Assembly: GCF_003143855.1 (NCBI RefSeq)
Contig: NZ_QFRK01000011.1
Coordinates: forward strand, 163,924 to 227,923
DNA from: Streptomyces sp. NWU339
GTDB lineage: Bacteria; Actinomycetota; Actinomycetes; Streptomycetales; Streptomycetaceae
DNA: 64,000 nucleotides
Direction: 5' to 3'
The notes under the pieces were generated by a model. That model was not told where the DNA came from. It searched no databases and was given only the letters and a program-made list of their open reading frames with translations. Both the position numbers and the translations under genes were made by a program. Every line of letters begins with the position of its first letter. The stretch's first letter is position 1. Shown in pieces: positions 33,131 to 44,097 of the stretch.

Positions 33131-36100
33131 GTGGGAAGCGCTGCGGGGACGGTGAGGTTCGTCCTGGCGCGTGCCCGGGCGTACCGGCCGCTGCTCGCCG
33201 CCGCGCTGCTCACGGTCCTGCTGACCACGGCGGTGCTGGCGACCCTCACGGCGTACTCCGGCACGATCGGCGACGCGGCCCTGCGGCACGCCCTGCGCGA
33301 CCCGCGGGGCGCGGCCGACACCACCCTCGTCGTCAAGGCGGACGTCCCCGCGCGGGAGCGTGCCGCGGCCGGCACCGCCGTACGGGACGGCGCCCGTGCC
33401 GCCTTCGACGGGCTGCCGGTGACCCTGCGCACCCTGTCCCGCTCCGGCCCGTACGCCCTGCCCGCGTCCGTACACCCCGCGGACGGCCGTGCGGACCCGG
33501 GTGCGGGTGGCGAGGACCCGGGTGCCCCCGCCGGCGACCGGGGCGCCTCCGACACCTCCGGCCTCACCCACCTCGCCGCCCTGGACCGCACCCAGGTGCG
33601 GGTCTTCGCGGGCCGGCCGCCCGGGGCGTCCGGCGGCCCGGTGATCGAGACCGCGCTGCCCGAAGCCGCCGCCCGCCGCCTCGGCCTGGCGCCCGGCGCC
33701 CGGCTCACCCTCACCGACCGGCTCGGCGGCCCCGCCGTCCAGGTGCGGATCACCGGTCTGTACCGGCCCGTGGACGCCACCGCGCCCTACTGGCAACTGG
33801 ACGACCTGCACGGCCGCGGCGTCGTCGAGGTGGACTTCACGACGTACGGCCCGCTGCTCGCCGACCCCTCGGTGCTCAGCGGCGACCGGGTCAGCGCCGG
33901 TACCTCGGCGTGGCTCGCGTCGGCCGGCTTCGAGGCGGTGGAAACCGGGCGGATCGGCGCGCTGCGCGAGGCGGTCCGGGACGGCGTCGCCGCCCTGCGC
34001 GAGGACCCGGCGCTGGGTGGTTCGGCGAACGCGACGAGTGCCCTGCCCACCGCCCTGGACCGGGTCGAACGCTCACTGCTCGTCTCCCGCTCGACCCTGC
34101 TGATCATCGCCCTCCAGCTCGTCCTGCTGGCCGGCTGCACCCTGTTCCTGGTGGCCCGGCTGCTGAGCGCCGAACGCGCGGGCGAGACCCGGGTGCTGCG
34201 GGCGCGCGGCGGTTCCCGCGCCCAGGTGGCCCGGCTCGCCGCCCTGGAGGCACTGCTGCTGGCGGTGCCCGCGGCGGCCTGTGCGCCGCTGCTGGCGGGA
34301 CCGCTCACCGGGCTGCTCGCCGGGTGGGGCGCGCTCGCCCGGATCGGGCTGCACCTGGAGACCTCGGTCGGTTCGGTCGCCGGACGCGGCTCCGTGTGGC
34401 TGGTGGCGGCGGGCGTGGCGGTGGGCTGCGCACTGGCCGTCACGGTGCCCGCCCTCACCTCCTCCTTCACGGCCGGCCGGGCCCGGCCGCTGCCCGGCGT
34501 GGTCCGGGCGGGCGCGGACGTCGGGCTGCTGGCGGTGGCCGCCGTGGCGTACTGGCAGCTGAGCCGTCAGCCCTCCGGGGTGGTCGGCGCACACCTCGGC
34601 GTCGATCCGCTGCTCGTCACGGCCCCCGCGCTGGCCCTGCTGGCCGGCACCGTGCTCACGCTGCGGCTGCTGCCGCCGCTGGCGAGGCTGGCGGAGCGCG
34701 GGGCGGCCCGCGGCCGGGGGCTGCCGGGGGCGCTGGCGGGCTGGCAGTTCAGCCGCCGGCCGATGCGGGGCGCGGGCCCGGTCCTGCTGCTGGTGCTCGC
34801 GGTGGCGCTGGGCATGCTGGCGATCGGCCAGGGCTCCTCGTGGCAGCGCTCGCAGGACGACCAGGCGGACTTCCGGGCCGGCGCCCCGGTGCGCCTCCTG
34901 GGCGCCGGGGAGAGCGAGCCGGGCCGCACCCAGGCGTACGCGGCCGTCCCCGGCGTCGAGACCGCCGCGCCCGCGTACCGTACGTCGGTGCCGCTGTCCG
35001 GCAACCGGACGGCGACCGTGCTCGCGCTGGACACCGAGCGTGCGGCGGACACCGTGCTGATGCGTTCCGACCTCGCCCCCGAGCCGGTCCGCCCGCTCCT
35101 GGACGGCCTGGCCCCGAAGGGCGGGACAGCGGGTGTACGGATACCCGAGGGCACCGCGCGCCTGACGCTGACGGCCCGCATCCGGGGCGCGGGCCCCGGG
35201 ACCACGGCCGATGTCAGGACCACCCTGACCGACCCCTACGGAACCCCGTACAAGCTCGGCCTCGGCCGGCTCCGCGCCGACGGGCGGACTCACCCGCTGA
35301 CCCTCGACCTCGCCGCGGCCACCGAGGCGCCCCCGGGGGAACTGACCCTGACCGGGCTGCAGCTCGACCTGGTCCAGCCGGTCGGGGAGACCGAGAACCA
35401 CCGGCTCACCCTGGCCGGGCTGACCGCCACGGACACCGAGGGCCGGGCCCGGCGCCTCGCCCTGCCCACCGACTGGGCGTTGTCCTCGCAGCTCACGGCC
35501 GGGGAGTCCGCCCCCGACGCGAGCACCGGCCCGACCCGCCCCCGGCTCACCGCCACCGACCCGCCGACCTTCGCCTACGGCACCGGCCACGTCCCGGGGG
35601 ACGGCTTCTGGAACCCCCCGCTGCTCACCGTCCGGCTGCAGATCCCGCAGCAGGGGGTGGCCGAGATCAGCGCGATCGCCACCGACCGCTATCTGGCCTC
35701 GACGAGCGCCCGCCCCGGACAGCGCGTGGACGTGACGATCGACGGTTCCACCGTGCCGGTGCGGATCGTCCGCGCGGTGCGGGCGCTGCCGTCCGCACCG
35801 ACCGGGGGGAGCGGCGACGGCGGGGCCCTGCTGCTGGACCTGCCGGCCGTCAACCGGGTGCTCCAGAGCAGCAACGGCGAGAACGTGCTGCCCACCGAGT
35901 GGTGGCTGCGGACCGCGCCGGGCGCGTCGGCGCGGGTGGCAGCGGCGCTGCGGGACCGGCCCGACGTCGAACCGTCCCGGGTGGTGGTGCGGGACGAGAT
36001 CGCCGACCGGCTGCGCGCCGACCCGTTCGGCGCGGGGCCCGAGGCGGCGTTCACCGCGGCGGCCCTCGCGGCGGCGGCGCTGACGGCGGTGGGGTTCGCG

Positions 36101-36457
36101 GTGAGCGCGGCCGGGGCGCTGCGGGAGCGGTCCGCCGAGTTCGCGGTGCTGCGCGCCCTGGGCGCCTCACGGCGGCGGCTGGCCCGGGTGGTGGTCGTCG
36201 AGCACGGGGTGCTGGTCGCTCTGGCCTCGGCGGTGGGCGTGCTGTGGGGCACGGTGCTGGCGCGGGCCGTGATCCCGCTGATCATGCTGACGTCGGACGC
36301 CGCCCGTCCGGTGCCCCGGGTGCTGGTGGAGCTGCCCGTGGGCCGGGTGGCCGTGCTGCTGGCCGCGGTGGCCGTCACTCCGCTGCTGGTCACGGCCGTA
36401 CTGGCGGTGCGCCGGGTCGACCCGGTGACCTCGCTGCGGGAACGGGGAGGTGATTGA
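33131..36457 (+). CDS. Large FtsX-domain ABC permease (first of pair)
   Basis: A 1108-residue membrane protein. GTG 33131 has GGGGGAG upstream. One N-terminal TM (LLAAALLTVLLTTAVLATL) is followed by a large extracytoplasmic domain (about 50-290), a block of TM helices with an FtsX coupling loop (RVLRARGGSRAQVARLAALE), a second large extracytoplasmic region (about 560-960) and a C-terminal TM block with a second loop (FAVLRALGASRRRLARVVVVE). It belongs to the macrolide/lipid-exporter-like FtsX group common in Streptomyces, working with the ATPase at 39531. The 252 bp to the next permease contain a probable element remnant rather than the usual overlap. Confidence 0.87.
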   Translation: MGSAAGTVRFVLARARAYRPLLAAALLTVLLTTAVLATLTAYSGTIGDAALRHALRDPRGAADTTLVVKADVPARERAAAGTAVRDGARAAFDGLPVTLRTLSRSGPYALPASVHPADGRADPGAGGEDPGAPAGDRGASDTSGLTHLAALDRTQVRVFAGRPPGASGGPVIETALPEAAARRLGLAPGARLTLTDRLGGPAVQVRITGLYRPVDATAPYWQLDDLHGRGVVEVDFTTYGPLLADPSVLSGDRVSAGTSAWLASAGFEAVETGRIGALREAVRDGVAALREDPALGGSANATSALPTALDRVERSLLVSRSTLLIIALQLVLLAGCTLFLVARLLSAERAGETRVLRARGGSRAQVARLAALEALLLAVPAAACAPLLAGPLTGLLAGWGALARIGLHLETSVGSVAGRGSVWLVAAGVAVGCALAVTVPALTSSFTAGRARPLPGVVRAGADVGLLAVAAVAYWQLSRQPSGVVGAHLGVDPLLVTAPALALLAGTVLTLRLLPPLARLAERGAARGRGLPGALAGWQFSRRPMRGAGPVLLLVLAVALGMLAIGQGSSWQRSQDDQADFRAGAPVRLLGAGESEPGRTQAYAAVPGVETAAPAYRTSVPLSGNRTATVLALDTERAADTVLMRSDLAPEPVRPLLDGLAPKGGTAGVRIPEGTARLTLTARIRGAGPGTTADVRTTLTDPYGTPYKLGLGRLRADGRTHPLTLDLAAATEAPPGELTLTGLQLDLVQPVGETENHRLTLAGLTATDTEGRARRLALPTDWALSSQLTAGESAPDASTGPTRPRLTATDPPTFAYGTGHVPGDGFWNPPLLTVRLQIPQQGVAEISAIATDRYLASTSARPGQRVDVTIDGSTVPVRIVRAVRALPSAPTGGSGDGGALLLDLPAVNRVLQSSNGENVLPTEWWLRTAPGASARVAAALRDRPDVEPSRVVVRDEIADRLRADPFGAGPEAAFTAAALAAAALTAVGFAVSAAGALRERSAEFAVLRALGASRRRLARVVVVEHGVLVALASAVGVLWGTVLARAVIPLIMLTSDAARPVPRVLVELPVGRVAVLLAAVAVTPLLVTAVLAVRRVDPVTSLRERGGD

Positions 36458-36709
36458 ACCCTCCCCCGGCTGGAGCAGGGGGATTCCTGGCTCAGGAAGC
36501 CCCGCAGGCCGGCGACCTGTGAGGTCCTGCTCCCTCGACACCGGCCGGGACGGGACCTGCCCGGTTCGTCGAGCGAAGCTCGGGTGTGCCGTCCTGGTCC
36601 CCGATCGGCACGGTGTGCGCGCTTGGTTCTCGCACCGCACGGCAGGGACCTCGCCCGATCACGTACCCCCCCCGGCCTGAAGGCCGGGGCATCCCCCGAA
36701 GGAGTTCAG
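36458..36709 (+). mobile_element. Probable IS200/IS605-type end remnant (TnpB/omega-RNA-like, no transposase)
   Basis: A non-coding insert between two genes of an ABC operon. The left part has a CCCCC/GGGGG hairpin followed by GGATTCCTGGCTCAGGAA; the right part has CCGGCCTGAAGGCCGG (36673-36688) followed by GGCATCCCCC. I recall both as signatures near the 3' ends of IS605-family tnpB elements in actinomycetes, where the guide RNA and right-end hairpin lie. No tnpA or tnpB coding sequence remains. The recognition is from memory and needs a search. Confidence 0.4.
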
Positions 36710-39478
36710 GTGACCGTCCGGCCGACCCCCGCATCGCGCGGCAGGCGCGACGTCCGGGGCTCGCGCGTGGCCGCCCCCTGGGTACGCACCCGCCTGCGGG
36801 CCGCGCCCGGGGCCGCGCTCGCGCTGGCGCTGCTGGTGGCCGTGACCGCGTTCCTGGCCGCCGTGCTGCCGCGCGCGGTCGACCGGTACGGCGACGCGGG
36901 CCTGCACCGGGCCCTCGAGTCGGCCGGCCCGGACAGCACCGGCGTGCAGCTGGCCGCGCCGGCGCCCGACGCCGGCCTGCCCCAGGAGGAACGGGAGGCG
37001 GCCGTGCGCGGGGACGCGCTCCGCGCCCACCGGTCCGAGTTCCTCGCCCTGGCCGGACGGTCCCTGCCCCTCGACCCGCACCAGTCCTCCTCCGGCGTGC
37101 GCACCTTCGAGCCCCAGAAGATGTCCGAGCCCTGGCTGCCCCGTCCGGACGGGCTGCCCGCACACCTCCACCTCCTCGCGCAGGACGGGCTCGCCGACCA
37201 CTCTCGGCTGCGCGAGGGCCGGCTGCCGAAGGTCCCGGACACCGTGACCGCGGCGACGACCCGGGTCGAGGGCGCCGTCTCCACCGACACGGCCAGGGAC
37301 CTGAACATCGAGGTGGGCTCCGTCCTGACGTTCCCCGGCGTGGCACGCGCTCCCCTCGTGGTGCGGATCACCGGCATCGTCGAACCGCGCGATCCCCGGG
37401 GCGCGTACTGGTCGGCCGACCCCCTGATGCGCACCCCGGGCCTGACGATCCTCCCCGGCGACCCCGACGTCCGGCAGTACTGGATGGGCGCGCTGCTGCT
37501 GCCGCCGGACGCGGCCCCCGCCCTGCTGAGCACGGCCGGGGAGCCCTTGCGGTACTGGGGGCTCGCCCCGTCCGTCCCCGACCTGCACGGCTATGCCGTA
37601 CCCCGGCTGACGTCCGCCGTCGTCTCCGTGGAGTCCGGTCCGGTCCTCCAGCGGATGCGGGAGGCCACCGCACTCGACATCAGGGCGCGCAGCGAGCTGG
37701 ACGACGTGCTCACCGCCCACACCGGGCTGCGCACCGCCATCGGTCCGCTGGTCGCCGTCGCCGCCTTCGGCACCGGCACGGTCGCCGTCGTCGTCCTGCT
37801 CATGGCGGGCGGCCTCGCCGCCGACCGGCGCGGCGGCGAACTCACGCTGCTGCGCGCCCGCGGCGGCTCCCTGCGCGGCGTCACCGGCCGGCTGCTGGCC
37901 GAGACCGCGGTGGTCGCCGTGCCCGCGGCCGTCCTCGGACTGGCCGCGGCCTGGCTCACGGTCCGCGAGGCCCGGCCGGCGTACTCCGTGGCCGCCGCCG
38001 GCGCCGTCGCGCTCCTCGCCTGCCTGGCCCTGCCCCTGCGGGCCCTCGTCGCGCACCGCGCCGTCCGCGCGCACACCGAGCGCCGGGACGTCGCCACGGC
38101 CCGCCCCGCACGGCGCCGCACGGTCGCCGAACTCACCCTGCTCGCACTGGCGGTGGGCGCGGTCGTGGCGCTGCGCACCCGCGGCACGTCGGACGGGCCG
38201 AATGCCTCCGGGGACCATCTGGTGTCCCTGGCCCCGGTGCTGGTGGGCGTGATCGCCGCGCTGGTGCTGGCACGGCTGTACCCGCTGCCCCTGCGCGGGC
38301 TGGCCCGCCCCGCGGCACGGCTGCGGGGCGTGGTCGGTCCGCTGGCCCTGGCCCGCGCGGGCCGTGCCTCCGGCTCCGCGGTGCTGCCCCTGCTGGCCCT
38401 GCTCACCGCGCTGACCACGGCCGCCTTCGGTGGTTCCGTGCTCAGCGGCGTGGCCGACGCCCGGGACCGGGCGGCCCTGCTCACCGTCGGCGCCGACGCC
38501 CGCGTGGGGGCGCTCCACGTACTTCCCGCCAACCTGCCCGACCGGGTCCGCCGGGCACCCGGCGTCCAGGAGGTCACCGCCGTCAGCGTCGCCCATCACG
38601 CCCAGTCCCCCAAGGACACGGTTCCGGTGGCCGGCGTCGACCCGGCCGGCTACGCGGCCCTCACCCGGCACACCGGCATCGGCGCCTTCGACCGGGACGT
38701 CCTGGCGCCGGGCGGGTCGGACACCCTGCCCGCCGTGGCCTCCCCCGAGGTCGCCGACCGCCACGGCACCCGGCCCTTCGCGGTGCGCATGGAGGACGGC
38801 AGCTCGATCACCGTGCGGATCGTGCTGGTGCGGGAGCGGACCCCGGCCGTCGTCGGCGAGGAGTTCCTGGTCGTGGACCGGTCCGCGCTCTCGGCCCGTG
38901 CCGCCCGCCCGACCGCGCTGCTGGTGACCGGCGACCGGGTGGACGGGGCCGCGCTGCGCCGGGCGGCGGGCAGCGGGACGTCGGTCCAGGTGCGCGCCGA
39001 GGAACGCGCCGGATACGTCGAATCGCCCCTCCAGTCCGGCGCCGAACGCGTCTACACCGCGGCGGTGGCGGCAGGCGCCGGGTACGCCGTGCTCGCCCTG
39101 CTGCTGACCCTGGTGCGTGCCGCCCCCGAACGGGCCGCGCTCCTGGCCCGCCTGCGCACCATGGGCCTCACCCGCGCCCAGGGCCGCCGCCTGCTCGTCC
39201 TGGAGTCCCTCCCCCTGGCCCTGCTCGCGGCGGCCGGCGGCACCCTCACGGCGTGGGCGACGATCCGGCTGCTCGCCCCCGGCATCGACCTGACGACCGT
39301 CGCCCTCCCGGCGACCAGGTCCCCGGCGGGACGGGCCACACTGCTCACCGACCCGGTGTCGCTGCTGGTACCCGCCCTGACGGTGGTCGTGCTCACCGTC
39401 GGGATCGCGGCGGCACAGGCCTGGTGGACGGGCCGCCGGGACGCGGTGCGCGAACTGCGGGCGGGTGACGCCCGTTGA
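36710..39478 (+). CDS. Large FtsX-domain ABC permease (second of pair)
   Basis: A 922-residue membrane protein. GTG 36710 follows GAAGGAG at five bases; an in-frame ATG at 36584 would translate the element remnant and is rejected. N-terminal TM (ALALALLVAVTAFLAAVLP), extracytoplasmic domain (about 55-330), TM block with loop LTLLRARGGSLRGVTGRLLAE, a further external region (about 590-780) and C-terminal TMs with LRTMGLTRAQGRRLLVLE. Same architecture as the upstream permease, so the two probably form a heterodimer energised by the following ATPase. Substrate unknown. Confidence 0.85.
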   Translation: MTVRPTPASRGRRDVRGSRVAAPWVRTRLRAAPGAALALALLVAVTAFLAAVLPRAVDRYGDAGLHRALESAGPDSTGVQLAAPAPDAGLPQEEREAAVRGDALRAHRSEFLALAGRSLPLDPHQSSSGVRTFEPQKMSEPWLPRPDGLPAHLHLLAQDGLADHSRLREGRLPKVPDTVTAATTRVEGAVSTDTARDLNIEVGSVLTFPGVARAPLVVRITGIVEPRDPRGAYWSADPLMRTPGLTILPGDPDVRQYWMGALLLPPDAAPALLSTAGEPLRYWGLAPSVPDLHGYAVPRLTSAVVSVESGPVLQRMREATALDIRARSELDDVLTAHTGLRTAIGPLVAVAAFGTGTVAVVVLLMAGGLAADRRGGELTLLRARGGSLRGVTGRLLAETAVVAVPAAVLGLAAAWLTVREARPAYSVAAAGAVALLACLALPLRALVAHRAVRAHTERRDVATARPARRRTVAELTLLALAVGAVVALRTRGTSDGPNASGDHLVSLAPVLVGVIAALVLARLYPLPLRGLARPAARLRGVVGPLALARAGRASGSAVLPLLALLTALTTAAFGGSVLSGVADARDRAALLTVGADARVGALHVLPANLPDRVRRAPGVQEVTAVSVAHHAQSPKDTVPVAGVDPAGYAALTRHTGIGAFDRDVLAPGGSDTLPAVASPEVADRHGTRPFAVRMEDGSSITVRIVLVRERTPAVVGEEFLVVDRSALSARAARPTALLVTGDRVDGAALRRAAGSGTSVQVRAEERAGYVESPLQSGAERVYTAAVAAGAGYAVLALLLTLVRAAPERAALLARLRTMGLTRAQGRRLLVLESLPLALLAAAGGTLTAWATIRLLAPGIDLTTVALPATRSPAGRATLLTDPVSLLVPALTVVVLTVGIAAAQAWWTGRRDAVRELRAGDAR

Positions 39479-39530
39479 CCGTACGGCCCTGCTCCCGACG
39501 AACCCGGCCCCTTCCAGGAGGTGCTGCACG

Positions 39531-40538
39531 ATGACCCCGACGACCCCGAAGACCCCGTTGACCCCGTTGACCCCGAATCCCACGCTGGCCGAGCTGGCCC
39601 ACCGTGTCGCCGCCGACCGCGAGCGTCCCGCCTTCGGCCATGACGCGCTCATCACCTGCGACCGTCTCGTCCGGGTCTTCACCGCGGACGGCGTGGAGGT
39701 GCAGGCCCTGCAGGGCCTCGACCTCCTGGTGCGCGAGGGCGAGTTGATGGCTCTCGTGGGCGCGTCCGGCAGCGGCAAGTCGACCCTGATGAACATCCTG
39801 GCCGGGCTGGACACCCCCACCGCCGGCGCGGCCCGGGTCGCGGGCCGCGACCTGCTCGCGATGACCGCGAAGGACCGCCTCGCCTACCGCCGCGAGGTCG
39901 TCGGCTTCGTCTGGCAGCAGACCTCCCGCAACCTGCTGCCGTATCTGACCTCGGCGCAGAACGTCGCCCTGCCGATGCGTCTGCGCGCCGCCGCCCGGGG
40001 GCGGTCCGCCCGCCGGGCCCGCGCCGAACGCGTCGTGGAACTGCTGGAGTTGCTGGAGGCCGCCGACTGCCGTGACCGGCACCCGCACCAGATGTCCGGC
40101 GGCCAGCAGCAGCGCGTCGCCATCGCCGTGGCCCTCGCCAACGATCCGTCGGTCCTGCTCGCCGACGAGCCGACCGGCGAGCTGGACTCGCACACCGCGG
40201 AACAGATCTTCGCCGCGTTCCGCACCGCGAACGAGCGGCTCGGCACGACCATCGTGATCGTCACCCACGACCAGGCGGTGGCGAGCGAGGTCCGCCGCAC
40301 GGTCGCCATCCGCGACGGCCGCACCTCCACCGAGGTCCTGCGCCGCAGCGAGGTCGACGCCGCCACCGGTCACGAGACCGTCGTCGCCCGCGAGTACGCC
40401 ATGCTCGACCGGGCCGGCCGCCTCCAGCTCCCCGCCGACTACACCCGGACCCTGGGCATGCGCGACCGCGTCGCCCTGGAACTGGAACCGGATCACATAG
40501 CCGTCCGCCCGGACGACAGTGAGCGCGCCGAGGGTTGA
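39531..40538 (+). CDS. ABC transporter ATP-binding protein with AbrB-like C-terminal extension
   Basis: A 335-residue protein. ATG 39531 has AGGAGGTG at seven bases. The N-terminus has TPKTPLTPLTPNPT repeats. The ATPase domain (about 45-270) shows GASGSGKST, WQQTSRNLLPYL, MSGGQQQRVAIAVAL, VLLADEPTGELD and TIVIVTHD. After this comes an extension (about 285-330; MLDRAGRLQLPADYTRTLGM then RVALELEPDHIAVRPDD) that reads like an AbrB/SpoVT swapped-hairpin module. It partners the two FtsX permeases 53 bp upstream. The extension could oligomerise or bind DNA; that is inference. Confidence 0.9.
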   Translation: MTPTTPKTPLTPLTPNPTLAELAHRVAADRERPAFGHDALITCDRLVRVFTADGVEVQALQGLDLLVREGELMALVGASGSGKSTLMNILAGLDTPTAGAARVAGRDLLAMTAKDRLAYRREVVGFVWQQTSRNLLPYLTSAQNVALPMRLRAAARGRSARRARAERVVELLELLEAADCRDRHPHQMSGGQQQRVAIAVALANDPSVLLADEPTGELDSHTAEQIFAAFRTANERLGTTIVIVTHDQAVASEVRRTVAIRDGRTSTEVLRRSEVDAATGHETVVAREYAMLDRAGRLQLPADYTRTLGMRDRVALELEPDHIAVRPDDSERAEG

Positions 40539-40562
40539 GGACCGAGGGCCGGCGGGGCCGCC

Positions 40563-41249
40563 TCAGCGCACGCTGAGGCCGAGCGCCCCGAGCCCCGCGC
40601 GCCGCAGGGCGACGGACCCGTACGGTGTCCGCAGCCGGAGCCAGGGCCCGGAGACGAGCAGCACCGGCGCGCCGTCCGCGTCGGCAGGCTGGAGGGGCCG
40701 GAGAAAGCCCAGTGACTGGGCCGCGTGCACGGCCCGCACCGGGAGGTCGGTCCGGCCGACCGTGCGGGACCAGATCTCCCGCCCGATCCGGTCGAGTTCG
40801 GCCCGGGTGCGCGACTCGGCGGTCAACGCCTCGGTACGCGCCCGGAACTCGGTGACCGCGGCGGCGACGAGTGCGCGCAGGGCGTCCGGTGCTGGCAGCC
40901 CCGGTTCGGCCTGCCAGCCCCCGCGCGGGGGCAGCACGCCGGCCCACGGCGGCCCGGTCACCGCGCCCGGCACCGTGGCGGTGCCGGCGGACTCGTCCAC
41001 CGACTCCAGCAGCTCACCGGCGGACACGGTCACGTCCAGGGTGACGTCGAGACCGTTCTCGTACGGCTTGGCCAGCCGCACGGCGCGGATCGCCAGCACC
41101 TCGAAGGAGGGAGGGCGGCCGAACACGGCCAGTGCGGTGCCCGACGCCTGAAGGCGCACGGCGGCCGCACGATCGTAGTGGAGCAGCCGGGAGAGGAAGG
41201 CCGCGAGATCCGCCGCCTCCCCCTCGTCGGCGAGGTGGAGCACCGTCAT
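40563..41249 (-). CDS. Conserved hypothetical protein downstream of thioesterase
   Basis: A 228-residue soluble protein I cannot place in a family. ATG 41249 overlaps the thioesterase stop (ATGA), so it is translationally coupled as the third gene of the ettA operon; the longer upstream frame is discarded. It starts MTVLHLADEGEAADLAAFL, has a beta-rich first half (FEVLAIRAVRLAKPYENGLD), a Pro/Gly hinge near residue 115 and a helical second half (VTEFRARTEALTAESRTRA) ending in a beta pair with WLRLRTPYGSVALR. No signal or membrane segment. Stops 25 bp from the convergent ABC gene. Confidence 0.85.
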   Translation of the reverse strand: MTVLHLADEGEAADLAAFLSRLLHYDRAAAVRLQASGTALAVFGRPPSFEVLAIRAVRLAKPYENGLDVTLDVTVSAGELLESVDESAGTATVPGAVTGPPWAGVLPPRGGWQAEPGLPAPDALRALVAAAVTEFRARTEALTAESRTRAELDRIGREIWSRTVGRTDLPVRAVHAAQSLGFLRPLQPADADGAPVLLVSGPWLRLRTPYGSVALRRAGLGALGLSVR

Positions 41250-41701
41250 GCCGCGACGGCCTCCTCCTGATCGGCGTCGGCGTTCCCGTCGTCCTCGCCG
41301 TCCCCGTTGTCCGTGCTGTCCGTGTACTCCTGGAGGAACTCCTTCTCCTCCCGGGTGATACGGCGCGGACGCTGGGCCTCGAAGTCGAACGGCACGATCA
41401 CCGTGGAGGCCCGGACGTAGAGCTGGTCGCCGTCCTTCACCTCGTAGGTGAGGGTGAAGGACGCCGCCCGGATCTCCGTGACCCACAGCTCGATGTCCAC
41501 CGGCGTGTGCCGGTGGACGAGCTGCCGCTTGTAGTCGATCTCATGGCGTGCCACCACGGACCCCTGCTGGAAGTCCTTGTCCGGGCGGAACAGGAAGTCG
41601 ATACGGGCTTCCTCCAGGTAGCGGAGGAAGACCACGTTGTTGACGTGGCCGTACGCGTCCATGTCCGCCCAGCGCAGCGGGCAGCGGTAGATGTGCCGCA
41701 A
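41246..41701 (-). CDS. Hotdog-fold acyl-CoA thioesterase (4HBT family)
   Basis: A 151-residue cytoplasmic thioesterase. TTG 41701 starts four bases after the ettA stop (RHIYRCPLRWADMDAYGHVN), so expression depends on ettA. The 4HBT signature ADMDAYGHVNNVVFLRYLEE carries the catalytic Asp region and NN, followed by the central helix and strands (YKRQLVHRHTPVDIEL). An acidic, probably disordered tail ends the protein. YbgC/FcbC-type members hydrolyse short or medium acyl-CoA. The natural substrate is not evident. Confidence 0.9.
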   Translation of the reverse strand: MRHIYRCPLRWADMDAYGHVNNVVFLRYLEEARIDFLFRPDKDFQQGSVVARHEIDYKRQLVHRHTPVDIELWVTEIRAASFTLTYEVKDGDQLYVRASTVIVPFDFEAQRPRRITREEKEFLQEYTDSTDNGDGEDDGNADADQEEAVAA

Positions 41702-41705
41702 GAGA

Positions 41706-43370
<1,665 letters not shown>

Positions 43371-43700
43371 GAGAAACCGTCCGGCAGCTTGAAATCTGGC
43401 AGTGGGCAGATACACCCCATCTTGCCCGACCGCCACCCCCAGGGGAAACCCATCTGGCCGGGGGGCGCTGACCTGCGGTTTCGCCACTGGCGACCGCGGC
43501 TCGACCGTCACTGTCGGTCGCCGTCGGTCGGCCCCGGGCAACCTCGCACGGCCCGCGGACGGCCCGACGCCGGTCCTGAGGGAAACCAGCGGACCGCGGG
43601 CCGGCCTCCCGGCCGCGGCGAGCCGTCGCTGATCGTGGAGCAGAGTGTTTGCGCGGGAGCGGGGAAGGGGTCAGAGCGGGAGGGAGGACAGGAGGCAACT
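43371..43700. promoter_or_regulatory. Divergent promoter region between ettA and a small membrane protein gene
   Basis: A 330-bp gap. The minus-strand part next to ettA must hold its promoter. I see no riboswitch or clear operator. The plus-strand end carries GGAGGACAGGAGG (43683-43695), the ribosome site of the small gene at 43701. Confidence 0.4.
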
Positions 43701-43901
43701 GTGACCGTCCTCGCGATCTTTCTCCTCATCATCGGGGCACTCCTGGTCCTGATGGGGGTACTTCTGATCCTTGTCGGAACATTTCTGATCGTCCTCGGGG
43801 CTGCCTTGACCCTCATGGGGATGGCCCTGATCGCTGTGGCCGCGTTCCTGCTGATCCGGAGACTTCTCGGCCGTGGCCGAACGCGCTCTCACTCCTGGTG
43901 A
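43701..43901 (+). CDS. Small hydrophobic membrane protein
   Basis: A 66-residue protein. GTG 43701 has GGAGG six bases upstream. Nearly the whole chain is hydrophobic (FLLIIGALLVLMGVLLILVG, then FLIVLGAALTLMGMALIAVA) with repeated L-x2-G spacing, consistent with two packed transmembrane helices, and ends in a basic tail (RRLLGRGRTRSHSW). It has its own upstream leader and stands alone between ettA and an acetyltransferase gene. Function unknown; small regulators of membrane complexes look like this. A spurious ORF cannot be excluded. Confidence 0.55.
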   Translation: MTVLAIFLLIIGALLVLMGVLLILVGTFLIVLGAALTLMGMALIAVAAFLLIRRLLGRGRTRSHSW

Positions 43902-44097
43902 ACCCGAGGGCGCCCCTTCACCACAGCCACGACTGATCGTCGGCGGCCGCGACCAGCGGTCGCCGTACCGATCGACATCGGCTGGTCCGACGGTCGCTCA
44001 GGGGCGCTGCCGTGTACTGCCGTCCGGCGTCGTCGGCGTCAGCCGGCCGGCTTCCTCCTCCCGGGAGTGTCAGTGGCTGGTGGCAGACTCCCTCGGC

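Noticed and set aside
36584..36709. Upstream in-frame start for the second large permease
   Set aside because: Would translate the element remnant; GTG 36710 has an ideal GAAGGAG and begins the usual basic N-terminus before TM1.
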